Source: CALMZN01 sp964443785
GTDB taxonomy: Bacteria; Patescibacteriota; Patescibacteriia; UBA1558; GWA2-36-10
Assembly: GCA_964443785.1 (NCBI GenBank)
Contig: CAYUER010000011.1
Location: 1 to 24,639, forward strand
Length of the DNA: 24,639 bases
Reading direction: 5' to 3'
The translations under genes were made by a program, and so were the position numbers. Positions 14,670-21,461 of this stretch are shown one piece after another. How positions within the stretch are numbered: position 1 is the stretch's first letter; each line of letters opens with the position of its first letter. Below the pieces are notes generated by a model. It searched no databases. It was not told where the DNA came from and saw nothing but the letters and a program-made list of their open reading frames with translations.

Positions 14670-15711
14670 TTATCTTTTGGTTTTTATTGTTAGTTTTTTC
14701 TTGTCATTGCTTTTGACTTTCGTTTATATTTTTTTTGCTAAAAAATTTAATTTTGTCGATGATCCAGCAGGCAATCCACGCAAAATTCATCATCAAGCAG
14801 TACCGCTGGGTGGTGGATTAGCTATTTTTCTCTCATTGTTTTTGCTGATGGCTTTTTTGTTTCAGCGGGGCTGGCTGGTAGATGCCAAAATAGAACCTAG
14901 TGTTATTTGGTCTTTATTATTTTCGGGATTTATTTTGTTTGTCAGTGGCTATCTGGATGATAGATTGACCCTCAAAGCTTGGCAGTCATTACTGGGGCCA
15001 ATTTTGGCTATTGTCGTCATTATGTTGAGTGGTTTGCAGATTGGCTATGTGACCAATCCTGTTGGCGGTATTTTAGTGATCGATCATATTTGGTTTGGTT
15101 ATTTTAGCTTATTTTTGACCTTTTTATGGCTTTTGGGCATGACTTATACTACCAAACTACTCGATGGCATTGATGGCTTAGCCTCTAGCGTTTGCTTGGT
15201 GGCTAGCTTGATGATATTTATAGTTAGCCTGACTTGGGACATCAAGTATTCGCCGACTTCTTTTATTAGTCTAGCTTTAGCTGGAGCTATTTTGGGTTTT
15301 CTAGTCTGGAATTGGCATCCAGCCAAAGTTTTTTTAGGGGAGGGTGGTAGCACTTTTCTTGGTTTTACTTTAGGTGTTTTGGCTATAATCTCTGGTAGCA
15401 AGATAGCGACTGCTTTGTTGGTGATGGGCGCACCAATTCTGGATGTAGGTGTAGTAATTTGGCGTCGTCTGAGTCAGAAAAAATCTATCTGGCAAGGCGA
15501 CAATGAGCATTTGCACTTTAAACTGAGGGCATTGGGCTTGAGTCATCCGCAGATTGCCTTGGTTTTGTCTTTGCTTAGTCTTTGTCTGGGGGTGATGGCC
15601 ATCTTTTTTAGTACCAAGATAAAAATATTATTATTACTTTTATTTGTACTTGGTTTATTATTTTTTCATTATTGGATCAATCGTTATTTGCATAAAAAAA
15701 ATGTTTTATAA
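14653..15711 (+). CDS. Polyprenyl-phosphate sugar-1-phosphate transferase (WecA/TagO-like)
   Basis: An integral membrane enzyme of the glycosyltransferase 4 family, which moves a HexNAc-1-phosphate from a UDP-sugar to undecaprenyl phosphate and starts envelope polymer or glycan synthesis. About ten hydrophobic segments are visible in 352 residues. Diagnostic parts are VDDPAGNPRKIHHQAVPLGG (residues about 35-54, with the D36-D37 pair), LLDGIDGLASSV (about 168-179, catalytic-loop Asp), FLGEGGSTFLGF and the C-terminal loop GDNEHLHFKLRALGLSH. The HLH motif favours the WecA/TagO branch over MraY, but the sugar is unknown. It overlaps ruvX by 17 bases. Confidence 0.9.
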   Translation: MSLNYNYLLVFIVSFFLSLLLTFVYIFFAKKFNFVDDPAGNPRKIHHQAVPLGGGLAIFLSLFLLMAFLFQRGWLVDAKIEPSVIWSLLFSGFILFVSGYLDDRLTLKAWQSLLGPILAIVVIMLSGLQIGYVTNPVGGILVIDHIWFGYFSLFLTFLWLLGMTYTTKLLDGIDGLASSVCLVASLMIFIVSLTWDIKYSPTSFISLALAGAILGFLVWNWHPAKVFLGEGGSTFLGFTLGVLAIISGSKIATALLVMGAPILDVGVVIWRRLSQKKSIWQGDNEHLHFKLRALGLSHPQIALVLSLLSLCLGVMAIFFSTKIKILLLLLFVLGLLFFHYWINRYLHKKNVL

Positions 15712-15726
15712 ATTAAATTTTTACAT

Positions 15727-16111
15727 ATGAAAAATTATAAATGGCTAGCTATTTTTTTAATTTTTATTTTTTTGGCCGTAGCTTTCTTTTTGAAAACAGC
15801 CAATATAAATTTAGTAAAAAATTATCAGCCAGTCTTAAGCTCTGATGATAAAAAAGATAATTCTTTGGCAGATGATGCGGATNNNNNNNNNNNNNNNNNN
15901 NNNNNNNNNNNNNNNNNNNNNNNNNNNNNNNNNNNNNNNNNNNNNNNNNNNNNNNNNNNNNNNNNNNNNNNNNNNNNNNNNNGATAAGGATCTCTTGCTT
16001 TACAGCTCTCAGGAGCCAGTCAACATGGTCCTAGAGCTCAATAGCGGTTTAGTGGATAAATATGGCATCAAAATAGGGGATAAGGTAGTATACAAGAATA
16101 TTAATTTTTAA
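15727..16111 (+). CDS. Small membrane-anchored protein interrupted by a scaffold gap
   Basis: I do not recognise this gene. The N-terminal part (MKNYKWLAIFLIFIFLAVAF and on) has a single hydrophobic segment at residues about 5-22, followed by a polar region that enters the 100-N gap at 15883. After the gap, sequence from 15983 encodes an in-frame C-terminus ending NSGLVDKYGIKIGDKVVYKNINF-stop (quoted in part). The two halves are in different frames only if the gap is taken as exactly 100 bases; 100 N is filler, so one continuous gene is the simplest reading. Two separate genes cannot be excluded. It lies 15 bases after the transferase and 3 before the next gene. Confidence 0.6.
15883..15982. 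other. Scaffold gap (100 N)
   Basis: A second run of exactly 100 N. Its true length is unknown, so frame relations across it carry no meaning. Confidence 0.98.
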
Positions 16112-16114
16112 ATT

Positions 16115-16435
16115 ATGCAGCCAGATAGATGGCGGGAATTGAAGCAGGAGCTAGGACAAAAATTTGAGATAATAGAGGAGTATCAAGAAGAGCTGGAGCA
16201 CGGCGAGCAAGAAGTGCTCGAGTTTGTCAGTCCCTTGGGCAAAATTAAGCTGTGTTTTGTCCAAAAACCAAAAGTTTTAGATAAAAAAACCACCTATTCC
16301 AATCGCATCGGTTCTAGTGTGAGTGTCGAATATGTGTATGATCCTGAAAATTTTACCTATCATTTAGATGTTTGGCTCTGGTCAGAGCAAAATAATCAAT
16401 GGGAAAAATTAGATAAGCAAGATGTTTTCAATTAA
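16115..16435 (+). CDS. Conserved hypothetical protein, 106 residues
   Basis: I cannot assign a function. The protein is soluble in appearance, with an acidic N-terminal helix (residues about 3-35, rich in Glu and Gln) and a C-terminal half of alternating strands (LEFVSPLGKIKLCFVQKPKV, then SVSVEYVYDPENFTYHLDVW). The pattern suggests a small alpha+beta domain; I recall similar short proteins in other CPR genomes but cannot confirm this without a search. It starts 3 bases after the previous gene and overlaps the next by 14, so it is translated as part of the transferase-containing unit. Confidence 0.75.
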   Translation: MQPDRWRELKQELGQKFEIIEEYQEELEHGEQEVLEFVSPLGKIKLCFVQKPKVLDKKTTYSNRIGSSVSVEYVYDPENFTYHLDVWLWSEQNNQWEKLDKQDVFN

Positions 16436-16841
16436 AAAAATAGAAAAAAAATACCGTTGGCTTTTTATTTTGCCCCTTATTTTGTTATTGGTGATTGTGC
16501 TGCTTTTTAAAAATATGGCTGCCGATACTATGCTCAAAAATAAAGAGCAATATTTACACAAAGTTCGTCCTCAGCTAGTGAAGGTGACGCAGGATCCTAG
16601 TCGGGAAAATATTAGCCAAACACAGGAATTTTTGTATAATATAAAAAGCAGTGATCGCTCCATTGGTGATTATCACTTGCCTCTTTATATGGTTTTTACC
16701 TTGTGGTTAAAATATGCTGATAGTAGAGATTTGTCAGCAGCGAGCAAAGCCATAGGCATCCTCGAAGAGCTCAAAGTCCGCTTACCAGAGCTTTCGGAGG
16801 AGCTTGATAATTTGATATTTAGCATCAAAAACCATGTTTAA
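16422..16841 (+). CDS. Membrane-anchored hypothetical protein, 139 residues
   Basis: No family is recognised. A basic start (MFSIKKIEKKYR) precedes one hydrophobic segment at residues about 13-29 (LFILPLILLLVIVLLF), so the likely topology is an N-in anchor with an extracytoplasmic helical domain. The rest is predicted mainly helical (LSAASKAIGILEELKVRLPE), and it resembles a small repeat-like or TPR-like fold only loosely. It overlaps its neighbours on both sides (14 and 8 bases), which argues for co-translation with the flanking membrane genes. Confidence 0.75.
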   Translation: MFSIKKIEKKYRWLFILPLILLLVIVLLFKNMAADTMLKNKEQYLHKVRPQLVKVTQDPSRENISQTQEFLYNIKSSDRSIGDYHLPLYMVFTLWLKYADSRDLSAASKAIGILEELKVRLPELSEELDNLIFSIKNHV

Positions 16842-17565
16842 ATCCATTGCTTACATCTTGAATCCACTTTTTATTTTTATTGCTTGGTCTATATTTTTTT
16901 ATAGCCAAAAAAATCCCTACCTGTGGGTGGTGTTATCTTTGCTCAGTATTATAGTCACTGCCTTGGTCTTGAGTGGTAATTATTTTTGGCGTCATAAGCT
17001 TCAGTGGTTCAATTTTTTGGTAGCTTATTTAGCACAATTTGCTTTTTTGTTGATGCTCAAAAATGTTTCAGCTCGTTATTGGTCAGCTTTTGTGTTGGCT
17101 GTTTTGTGGGCTTTTATTTGGTGGATGCTCAAAGCCTATTTCAAAAATTATCTCAATCCCAAACAAGTAGAATATTTAGCCTTCAAAAAGTATTGGTATG
17201 TTTTGAATTTATGGTTTTTATCAGCTAGTGCTTATTCCTTGATTATTTTTTTGAGTTTAGATTTTTATTATTTTGTAATTTTGGTGAGTATTGTTATTTT
17301 GGCTATGACCAAAGATTTGTTTGCTAGCCTGCGACGCTATACATGGGATTTTTGGGTTTTGACTTTCTTCTTTTTTGCTCAAATTTTTACAGTTGTTTAT
17401 TTTTTGCCAGTGAGTTTTTATGTTGGCGGTACTCTGGTTGTTTTGTGGTTTTATTATTTTGTGAGCTTGGCTCAAGATGATAAGAAAAAAGCCAAATGGC
17501 CAATTTTGGTCATTTTGTCGGTGACTTTCTTTTTACTTTTGAGCTCTTTGTATATTATCCTCTAA
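16834..17565 (+). CDS. Polytopic membrane protein of unknown function
   Basis: The 243-residue protein is extremely hydrophobic and aromatic, with roughly seven to eight membrane segments, for example residues about 4-23, 29-45, 58-73, 79-101, 121-142, 170-190 and 223-243. Short basic loops lie between them, such as a KKKAK stretch near residue 215. No catalytic motif or transporter signature is visible. It overlaps the preceding gene by 8 bases and ends the adk-to-17565 run. A role in envelope biogenesis is suggested only by its neighbours, the polyprenyl-phosphate transferase and the anchored proteins. Confidence 0.78.
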   Translation: MFKSIAYILNPLFIFIAWSIFFYSQKNPYLWVVLSLLSIIVTALVLSGNYFWRHKLQWFNFLVAYLAQFAFLLMLKNVSARYWSAFVLAVLWAFIWWMLKAYFKNYLNPKQVEYLAFKKYWYVLNLWFLSASAYSLIIFLSLDFYYFVILVSIVILAMTKDLFASLRRYTWDFWVLTFFFFAQIFTVVYFLPVSFYVGGTLVVLWFYYFVSLAQDDKKKAKWPILVILSVTFFLLLSSLYIIL

Positions 17566-17580
17566 ATATATTGGTCAGGG

Positions 17581-17617
17581 GCCAAAATTTGCATATTTTG
17601 GCGGAAATATATATGAT
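17581..17617 (+). promoter_or_regulatory. Promoter with a palindrome centred on the -35 box
   Basis: TTGCAT (17589-17594) and TATGAT (17612-17617) are spaced by 17 bases. The -35 hexamer is exactly the 6-base centre of the inverted repeat GCCAAAAT (17581-17588) and ATTTTGGC (17595-17602). No T-run follows the repeat, so it looks more like an operator than a terminator. The promoter serves the HtrA-like gene at 17656. Confidence 0.65.
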
Positions 17618-17655
17618 AAGATAGGTAAAATTAATAAGTAGTAACTCTAAAGGAA

Positions 17656-18738
17656 ATGGACGAAAAAAAAGAGCATTTTGTCAGACCAACTACTGAAAGA
17701 CCACCGTCATTGGTGAGCTTGACGCTTTTGGCTGTCATTTTTGGGCTACTAGCTGGTTTTGGTGGCTATTTGCTGGGTAAATGGTTTATCCCTTCCAATA
17801 TCGCCTTTTTATCCAATCAGCCAGATATCAAAATCAATCTCGAGCAACCATTGACCTCCTTGGCCAACAAATACAATACTAGCATTGCTGGCATTTACAA
17901 AAATTCCAAAATTATCAATGATTTGGAGAATCCTATTTTTGAGCAAGCTGATTATCTGGGAGCAGCGGTAGCTGTCACTTCGGATGGCTGGCTGATGTCC
18001 ACTGATCAAGTTTTGCTCAATATGCAGTCCAAAGTAGTGATCAATGATCAGGTCTTTGGTATTGAGCAAATCAAAAAAGATAATTTTTCAGGGGCAGTGT
18101 TTATCAAGATCAAAGCCAACAATTTACCAGCCGTTAATTTTCAGCTGACTGAAGGAGTGCGAGTTGGGGAAAAGATTTTTACTGATCAGGAGCTAGCTAG
18201 CAGTTTGGGTCACGCTTTTAGTACAGCTATTTTGAGCAATGCTCACTTGACCAGCGGTGCTTATCTGTCTAGTGATAGTATTGATTATTATTATCAGCTC
18301 GCTGATTTTAGCGCGGCCAATGTCGGTCTAGCTGCTCCTTATTTCAATCTCAAGGGTGAGCTGATTGGCTTGAGCTATCAGCTGGGACAGCAACTGGTGC
18401 TTTTGCCTGCTGATTATCTCAAGCAAGCCGTCAAGCATTTGTTAGATAATACTGCTAGACCAGCCTGGGGCATTAGCTATATTGACTTAGAGAACAACAG
18501 TGGTCTGGAGCAAAAGGGTAATTATGTCTATAGTCCAGTAGCCAGTAAAGCAGTCTTGAGTAATAGTCCGGCCCAAAAAGCTGGTCTCAAGTCCAAGGAT
18601 AGGATTATTGCCATCAACAATGACGAAGTGACCAAAGATAGGACCATTACGGCTATTTTACAGAATTATCGATTAGGGGACAAAATTATTTTGAAAGTTG
18701 TGCGTGAAGGCAAGGAAATGGATCTAGAAATTAAATAA
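17656..18738 (+). CDS. Membrane-anchored HtrA/DegP-fold protein with PDZ domain, probable pseudoprotease
   Basis: HtrA proteins are extracytoplasmic trypsin-like proteases in envelope quality control. This 360-residue protein has a cytoplasmic start, one membrane segment (residues about 19-41), a trypsin-like region (about 65-262) and a PDZ domain (about 285-360: VASKAVLSNSPAQKAGLKSK, then DRIIAINNDEV). By alignment to HtrA landmarks, the catalytic residues are replaced: the TNxHV block reads STDQV (Q118 for His), the DLAVL block reads SGAVF (S145 for Asp), and GNSGGP reads NVGLAAP (L225 for Ser). Loop framework such as FNLKGELIGLS is kept. It therefore probably binds substrates or peptides without cutting. 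The start is preceded by AAAGGA only 1 base away. It has its own promoter and terminator. Confidence 0.82.
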   Translation: MDEKKEHFVRPTTERPPSLVSLTLLAVIFGLLAGFGGYLLGKWFIPSNIAFLSNQPDIKINLEQPLTSLANKYNTSIAGIYKNSKIINDLENPIFEQADYLGAAVAVTSDGWLMSTDQVLLNMQSKVVINDQVFGIEQIKKDNFSGAVFIKIKANNLPAVNFQLTEGVRVGEKIFTDQELASSLGHAFSTAILSNAHLTSGAYLSSDSIDYYYQLADFSAANVGLAAPYFNLKGELIGLSYQLGQQLVLLPADYLKQAVKHLLDNTARPAWGISYIDLENNSGLEQKGNYVYSPVASKAVLSNSPAQKAGLKSKDRIIAINNDEVTKDRTITAILQNYRLGDKIILKVVREGKEMDLEIK

Positions 18739-18740
18739 CC

Positions 18741-19046
18741 TTAAACATCAACCAGTCCTTCGCGAGGGGCTGGTTTTTTATTGATCAATTCTTGACTAGG
18801 GCTGTATTTTTTATTACGTATTTTCCACTGATTGACAAATTGTCCGACTCCTTGGTTTTGGAGCTGGTTATAACGGCGGGTAGATTTTTGTGACCATTCC
18901 ACTAGCGAGGCAAAGGTGATTTTATAACGACCTTTGACTACAATGTATTTTAGCTCTTCATTTTTTAGAGCTTGGCGGATAGTCTTGGAAGAGACGCCAA
19001 ACAATTTAGCAGCCTCAGAGACTGATAGTCTGATGATGTTGTCCAT
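18741..19046 (-). CDS. Small helix-turn-helix DNA-binding protein (excisionase/MerR-like)
   Basis: Members of this fold bind DNA as excisionases or transcription regulators. The 101-residue protein has the pattern of an HTH_17-type domain: RLSVSEAAKLFGVSSKTIRQ (residues about 6-25), then a wing with YIVVKGRYKITFASLVEW near 34-51. The rest is a basic linker. The last dozen residues (about KKPAPREGLVDV) are encoded by the REP-like terminator palindrome shared with the opposite strand, so the tail may be acquired. It is convergent with the HtrA-like gene and divergent from the sigma gene. It has a consensus promoter placing the transcript start at or next to the ATG. Its target and role are unknown. 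Confidence 0.85.
   Translation of the reverse strand: MDNIIRLSVSEAAKLFGVSSKTIRQALKNEELKYIVVKGRYKITFASLVEWSQKSTRRYNQLQNQGVGQFVNQWKIRNKKYSPSQELINKKPAPREGLVDV
18752..18779 (+). terminator. Intrinsic terminator of the HtrA-like gene, built from the REP-like palindrome
   Basis: CCAGTCCTT (18752-18760) pairs with AGGGGCTGG (18765-18773) around a CGCG loop, followed by six T (18774-18779). Two of nine pairs are T-G. The core matches the palindrome after tuf. The sequence also encodes the C-terminal residues of the convergent minus-strand gene. Confidence 0.85.
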
Positions 19047-19053
19047 AGTTTAA

Positions 19054-19082
19054 AGTATACACTATTCTACACCTTTAGCCAA
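19054..19082 (-). promoter_or_regulatory. Promoter of the HTH gene, predicted leaderless
   Basis: Read on the minus strand, TTGGCT (19082-19077) and TATACT (19059-19054) are 17 bases apart. The expected start, 7 bases past the -10, falls at about 19047, one base from the ATG at 19046, so the mRNA would be leaderless or nearly so. Confidence 0.75.
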
Positions 19083-19111
19083 TTATTAGGCAATCTTATT
19101 ATTTTTTCACA

Positions 19112-19246
19112 GGGCGGCGCGGTGGCCTAGACAGATGTCATTGTTAGGATTGTAAGCGACGAAGCAATCTACAATCCTCTAGATTGCCACACCAGCCCTT
19201 CGAGAAGGGCTGGTTCGCAATGACGCTGGAGGCCACCGCGCCGCCC
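19112..19246. mobile_element. 135-bp palindromic MITE/REP-like element
   Basis: The ends GGGCGGCGCGGTGGCC (19112-19127) and GGCCACCGCGCCGCCC (19231-19246) are perfect 16-bp inverted repeats, flanked on both sides by CA. Inside are three more stems: GTCATTG/CAATGAC (19137-19143 and 19218-19224), AGGATTGTA/TACAATCCT (19146-19154 and 19170-19178) and CCAGCCCTT/AAGGGCTGG (19192-19200 and 19205-19213). Together they would fold as a closed multi-branch junction. No open reading frame is present. The GTCATTG...GAAGCAATCT...AGATTGCCAC pattern resembles small dispersed repeats seen in many bacterial genomes (recollection). It is far richer in GC than its surroundings. Confidence 0.8.
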
Positions 19247-19289
19247 CAAAACCCCAGATTTAAAGACTTTTCAGGGGCTTGAGCCTTCC

Positions 19290-19318
19290 TTTACAAAGAT
19301 GTCAAAATCTGGTATAAT
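19290..19318 (+). promoter_or_regulatory. Promoter of the ECF sigma gene
   Basis: TTTACA (19290-19295) and TATAAT (19313-19318) are spaced by 17 bases, with TGG before the -10. This is a housekeeping-type promoter, with a start near 19325. Two GGGGTA copies with a 10-base period (19349-19354 and 19359-19364) lie just downstream. Confidence 0.8.
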
Positions 19319-19425
19319 CTGCTTTATATATTTGATTATTTACACTTAGGGGTATTTTGGGGTAAAATATGGTCTAATTGGTCGAAATAAAGTGTAATAT
19401 TTTGGATTTTAGCCCGTCTATATTT

Positions 19426-19980
19426 ATGTACAGTTTGAAGGATAATTTACAAGAGAAAATACAGTTGCTAAAGCTGAAAAACGGCGATCCCGAAGCTTTT
19501 GCTTTTTTTTATGACCAATATATGGCCAAGGTCTATCGCTTTGTCTATATGAGGGTCAGTGACAAGGCTGTAGCTCAAGATTTGACTCAAGATATATTTT
19601 TGAAAACTTGGCAACATTCAGTCGATAAAAAAGACATCCAAAATTTCGCTGCTTTTATCTTCCGAGTAGCTCGCAATGCCATCATTGATTATTATCGCTT
19701 GTCTAGACGCCAAGAGCTACCACTAGAGTATGCTGATGAAACGGAGGATCCCTACACTGACCAAAAGACTAGTAGTATAGACAAGGAGATTGACCTCAAG
19801 TCTTTGCTAGCCTTGCTCCAGCAGATGAAGGCAGAATACCAAGAAGTACTGATGCTGCGCTATGTCGAGGATCTCTCGATTGATGATATAGCTGGCATTA
19901 TGCAAAAAGATAAAAACAACATCAGAGTTTTGCTCCATCGAGCACTCAATAAATTAAAATCTTTAAACAACGAGAAATAA
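19426..19980 (+). CDS. ECF-type RNA polymerase sigma factor
   Basis: Sigma-70 family, extracytoplasmic-function group, directing RNA polymerase to a specific regulon. The ATG at 19426 gives 184 residues. An in-frame TTG at 19378 would add 16 residues that do not match the family. Region 2 is visible in DPEAFAFFYDQYMAKVYRFV and DLTQDIFLKTWQ, and region 2.4 in FRVARNAIIDYYRLSRRQ. Region 4 is LLALLQQMKAEYQEVLMLRY with the helix-turn-helix LSIDDIAGIMQKDKNNIRVL. It is transcribed from a housekeeping-type promoter, with a leader of about 100 nt. The next gene, 32 bases on, is a membrane protein of the kind often paired with such sigmas in CPR. Confidence 0.95.
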   Translation: MYSLKDNLQEKIQLLKLKNGDPEAFAFFYDQYMAKVYRFVYMRVSDKAVAQDLTQDIFLKTWQHSVDKKDIQNFAAFIFRVARNAIIDYYRLSRRQELPLEYADETEDPYTDQKTSSIDKEIDLKSLLALLQQMKAEYQEVLMLRYVEDLSIDDIAGIMQKDKNNIRVLLHRALNKLKSLNNEK

Positions 19981-19984
19981 ATTA

Positions 19985-20000
19985 CTTACTATATAGTAAG
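19985..20000. promoter_or_regulatory. Perfect 16-base palindrome between the sigma and DUF5667 genes
   Basis: CTTACTATATAGTAAG is a perfect palindrome in the 32-base spacer and ends 12 bases before the next ATG. It could be a small mRNA hairpin near the start codon or an operator half-site pair. Its function is not known. Confidence 0.5.
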
Positions 20001-20012
20001 AGTGATAAAACT

Positions 20013-21386
20013 ATGAGCATTCGCAAACAATTAGCTCAATTAAAAAAACTATCAGACATCAATCCTGATGAGCAATGGGCTCACGCCACCAAGTACGCTA
20101 TTATGTCCGAGGTGACTGTCCAGAGTCGTGCCATCAAAAGCCAAGGCCAATCATTTCGTGAAAGGTTTGCTTTGTTTTTTGCCAACTTTTTTGCTCAGGT
20201 AGTACCCTCAATGACCAAAGTAGTAGCTGTGGTCTTGGTGTTATCAGTTGGCTCGGGTTTTAGTCTGGTTGCTCAAGCTTCGGTGCCTGGTGACGCCATG
20301 TGGCCACTCAAGCGCAATCTCGAAGAAGCTGAGCTTGCTCTGACCTTGAGTCCAGTCAAAAAGACGGAGATTCATATCAAGCATATCAACAACCGTTTGG
20401 ATGAGATTGATAAAATTTTGAAAGAAAAAACAGAAGACAGTACCACTGAAGAAAATATCAAGACAGAGATTGCTATCAAAAAGGCCGTCAGTCATCTAGA
20501 AAAAGATGTAGTAGCAGTCGATAATTCTCTCAAGATAGTCAAAGAAGAAAAAACTGCCATGCAGGTCGTCTCGCTGGTAGAAAAGGTGGCGATAGTAGCC
20601 AATGAAACAGCTGCCAATCTAGACCAAAAAGTTTCGACTGTCCAAAATACGGAAATTGCCAAAGTTTTGGATGATGCCAAAAAAGTCAACCAAGAAGTCA
20701 AAGATTCAGCGGTCAATCTAGCAGTCGCTGTTCACGAAGAAATAGTCAGCAATGTAGCCAAAGATGCTCCGGTCGCTACTAGTGTCGCTACTCCTACTGC
20801 TGAAGTATTAGCCCAAAATGTGGCCAATGCTGGTGAGCTCAAAGCCGTCACTGAGGTGGTAGTCAAAATCATCAGCTCAGAGCTCCAAGTATTATCCCAA
20901 GAAGTAGCAGAAGCCAAAGACAAGGTAGCTAGCGTCGACAACAAAGACATTAATAATTTACCAAAATCTACCAATGTCAAAATAGGTGAAGCTGATGCCA
21001 AGGCTATCGCTAGTATCGATACACTCAAGGCTCATCCAGAGATCATGGAAGCCAATCTGACACAAGCCAAAGATTTATTAAGCCAAGGCAACCTCAAAGA
21101 CAGTTTAGAAAAAATCACTGAAGTCAAAGAAACATATAAGCAAGCGGAAACAGTCATCAAGAGGATAGAGGAGGCTAGTACCACTAGCGGAGTCAATTCG
21201 GCTAGTACTACTCCTACTAGCACCAAGCCTATTTTGTCACCCACTACACCGACTACTACCAAGCCAAGTGCTGGTACGGTCATCAAATCTAGCGATGAAA
21301 CCACTACTCCAGAGTCAATCTCTGAGCCAGCTATCAAAGAAGACGAGGGTATTCCCGAAGAAGTGGCGGTCAAAGATTTTTATTAA
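20013..21386 (+). CDS. DUF5667-type membrane protein, candidate anti-sigma factor
   Basis: The 457-residue protein has a cytoplasmic N-terminal region (residues 1-66, with LAQLKKLSDINPDEQW), one membrane segment at about 68-88 (TKVVAVVLVLSVGSGFSLVA), and an outside domain starting ASVPGDAMWPLKRNLEEAEL, the hallmark of DUF5667. A long helical, alanine/lysine-rich stalk follows (residues about 130-400), then a Thr/Ser/Pro-rich tail and an acidic C-terminus. The topology is that of an anti-sigma factor: an inside arm could hold the sigma, an outside stalk could sense the envelope. Pairing with the ECF sigma is by position and by recollection of similar CPR loci; binding is unproven. Confidence 0.85.
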   Translation: MSIRKQLAQLKKLSDINPDEQWAHATKYAIMSEVTVQSRAIKSQGQSFRERFALFFANFFAQVVPSMTKVVAVVLVLSVGSGFSLVAQASVPGDAMWPLKRNLEEAELALTLSPVKKTEIHIKHINNRLDEIDKILKEKTEDSTTEENIKTEIAIKKAVSHLEKDVVAVDNSLKIVKEEKTAMQVVSLVEKVAIVANETAANLDQKVSTVQNTEIAKVLDDAKKVNQEVKDSAVNLAVAVHEEIVSNVAKDAPVATSVATPTAEVLAQNVANAGELKAVTEVVVKIISSELQVLSQEVAEAKDKVASVDNKDINNLPKSTNVKIGEADAKAIASIDTLKAHPEIMEANLTQAKDLLSQGNLKDSLEKITEVKETYKQAETVIKRIEEASTTSGVNSASTTPTSTKPILSPTTPTTTKPSAGTVIKSSDETTTPESISEPAIKEDEGIPEEVAVKDFY

Positions 21387-21461
21387 AAAGTTAAGCGTTT
21401 TAAATAATTAGTATAGCGTATTTATCCTAGGGTCGAGCCGATGTCGACTTAGTCCGTCGAA

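Noticed and set aside
15845..16111. A separate gene starting at 15845 in another frame across the second gap
   Set aside because: The frame change depends on the gap being exactly 100 bases, which is a placeholder; one interrupted gene starting at 15727 is simpler.
19378..19425. TTG start for the sigma factor
   Set aside because: The 16 extra residues do not resemble ECF sigma N-termini, and no ribosome binding site supports it; the ATG at 19426 fits better.
20244..21373. Long minus-strand open frames inside the DUF5667 gene and the surface gene
   Set aside because: They are compositional shadows of genes rich in Ala, Thr, Ser and Val codons, with no domain signatures or start signals.
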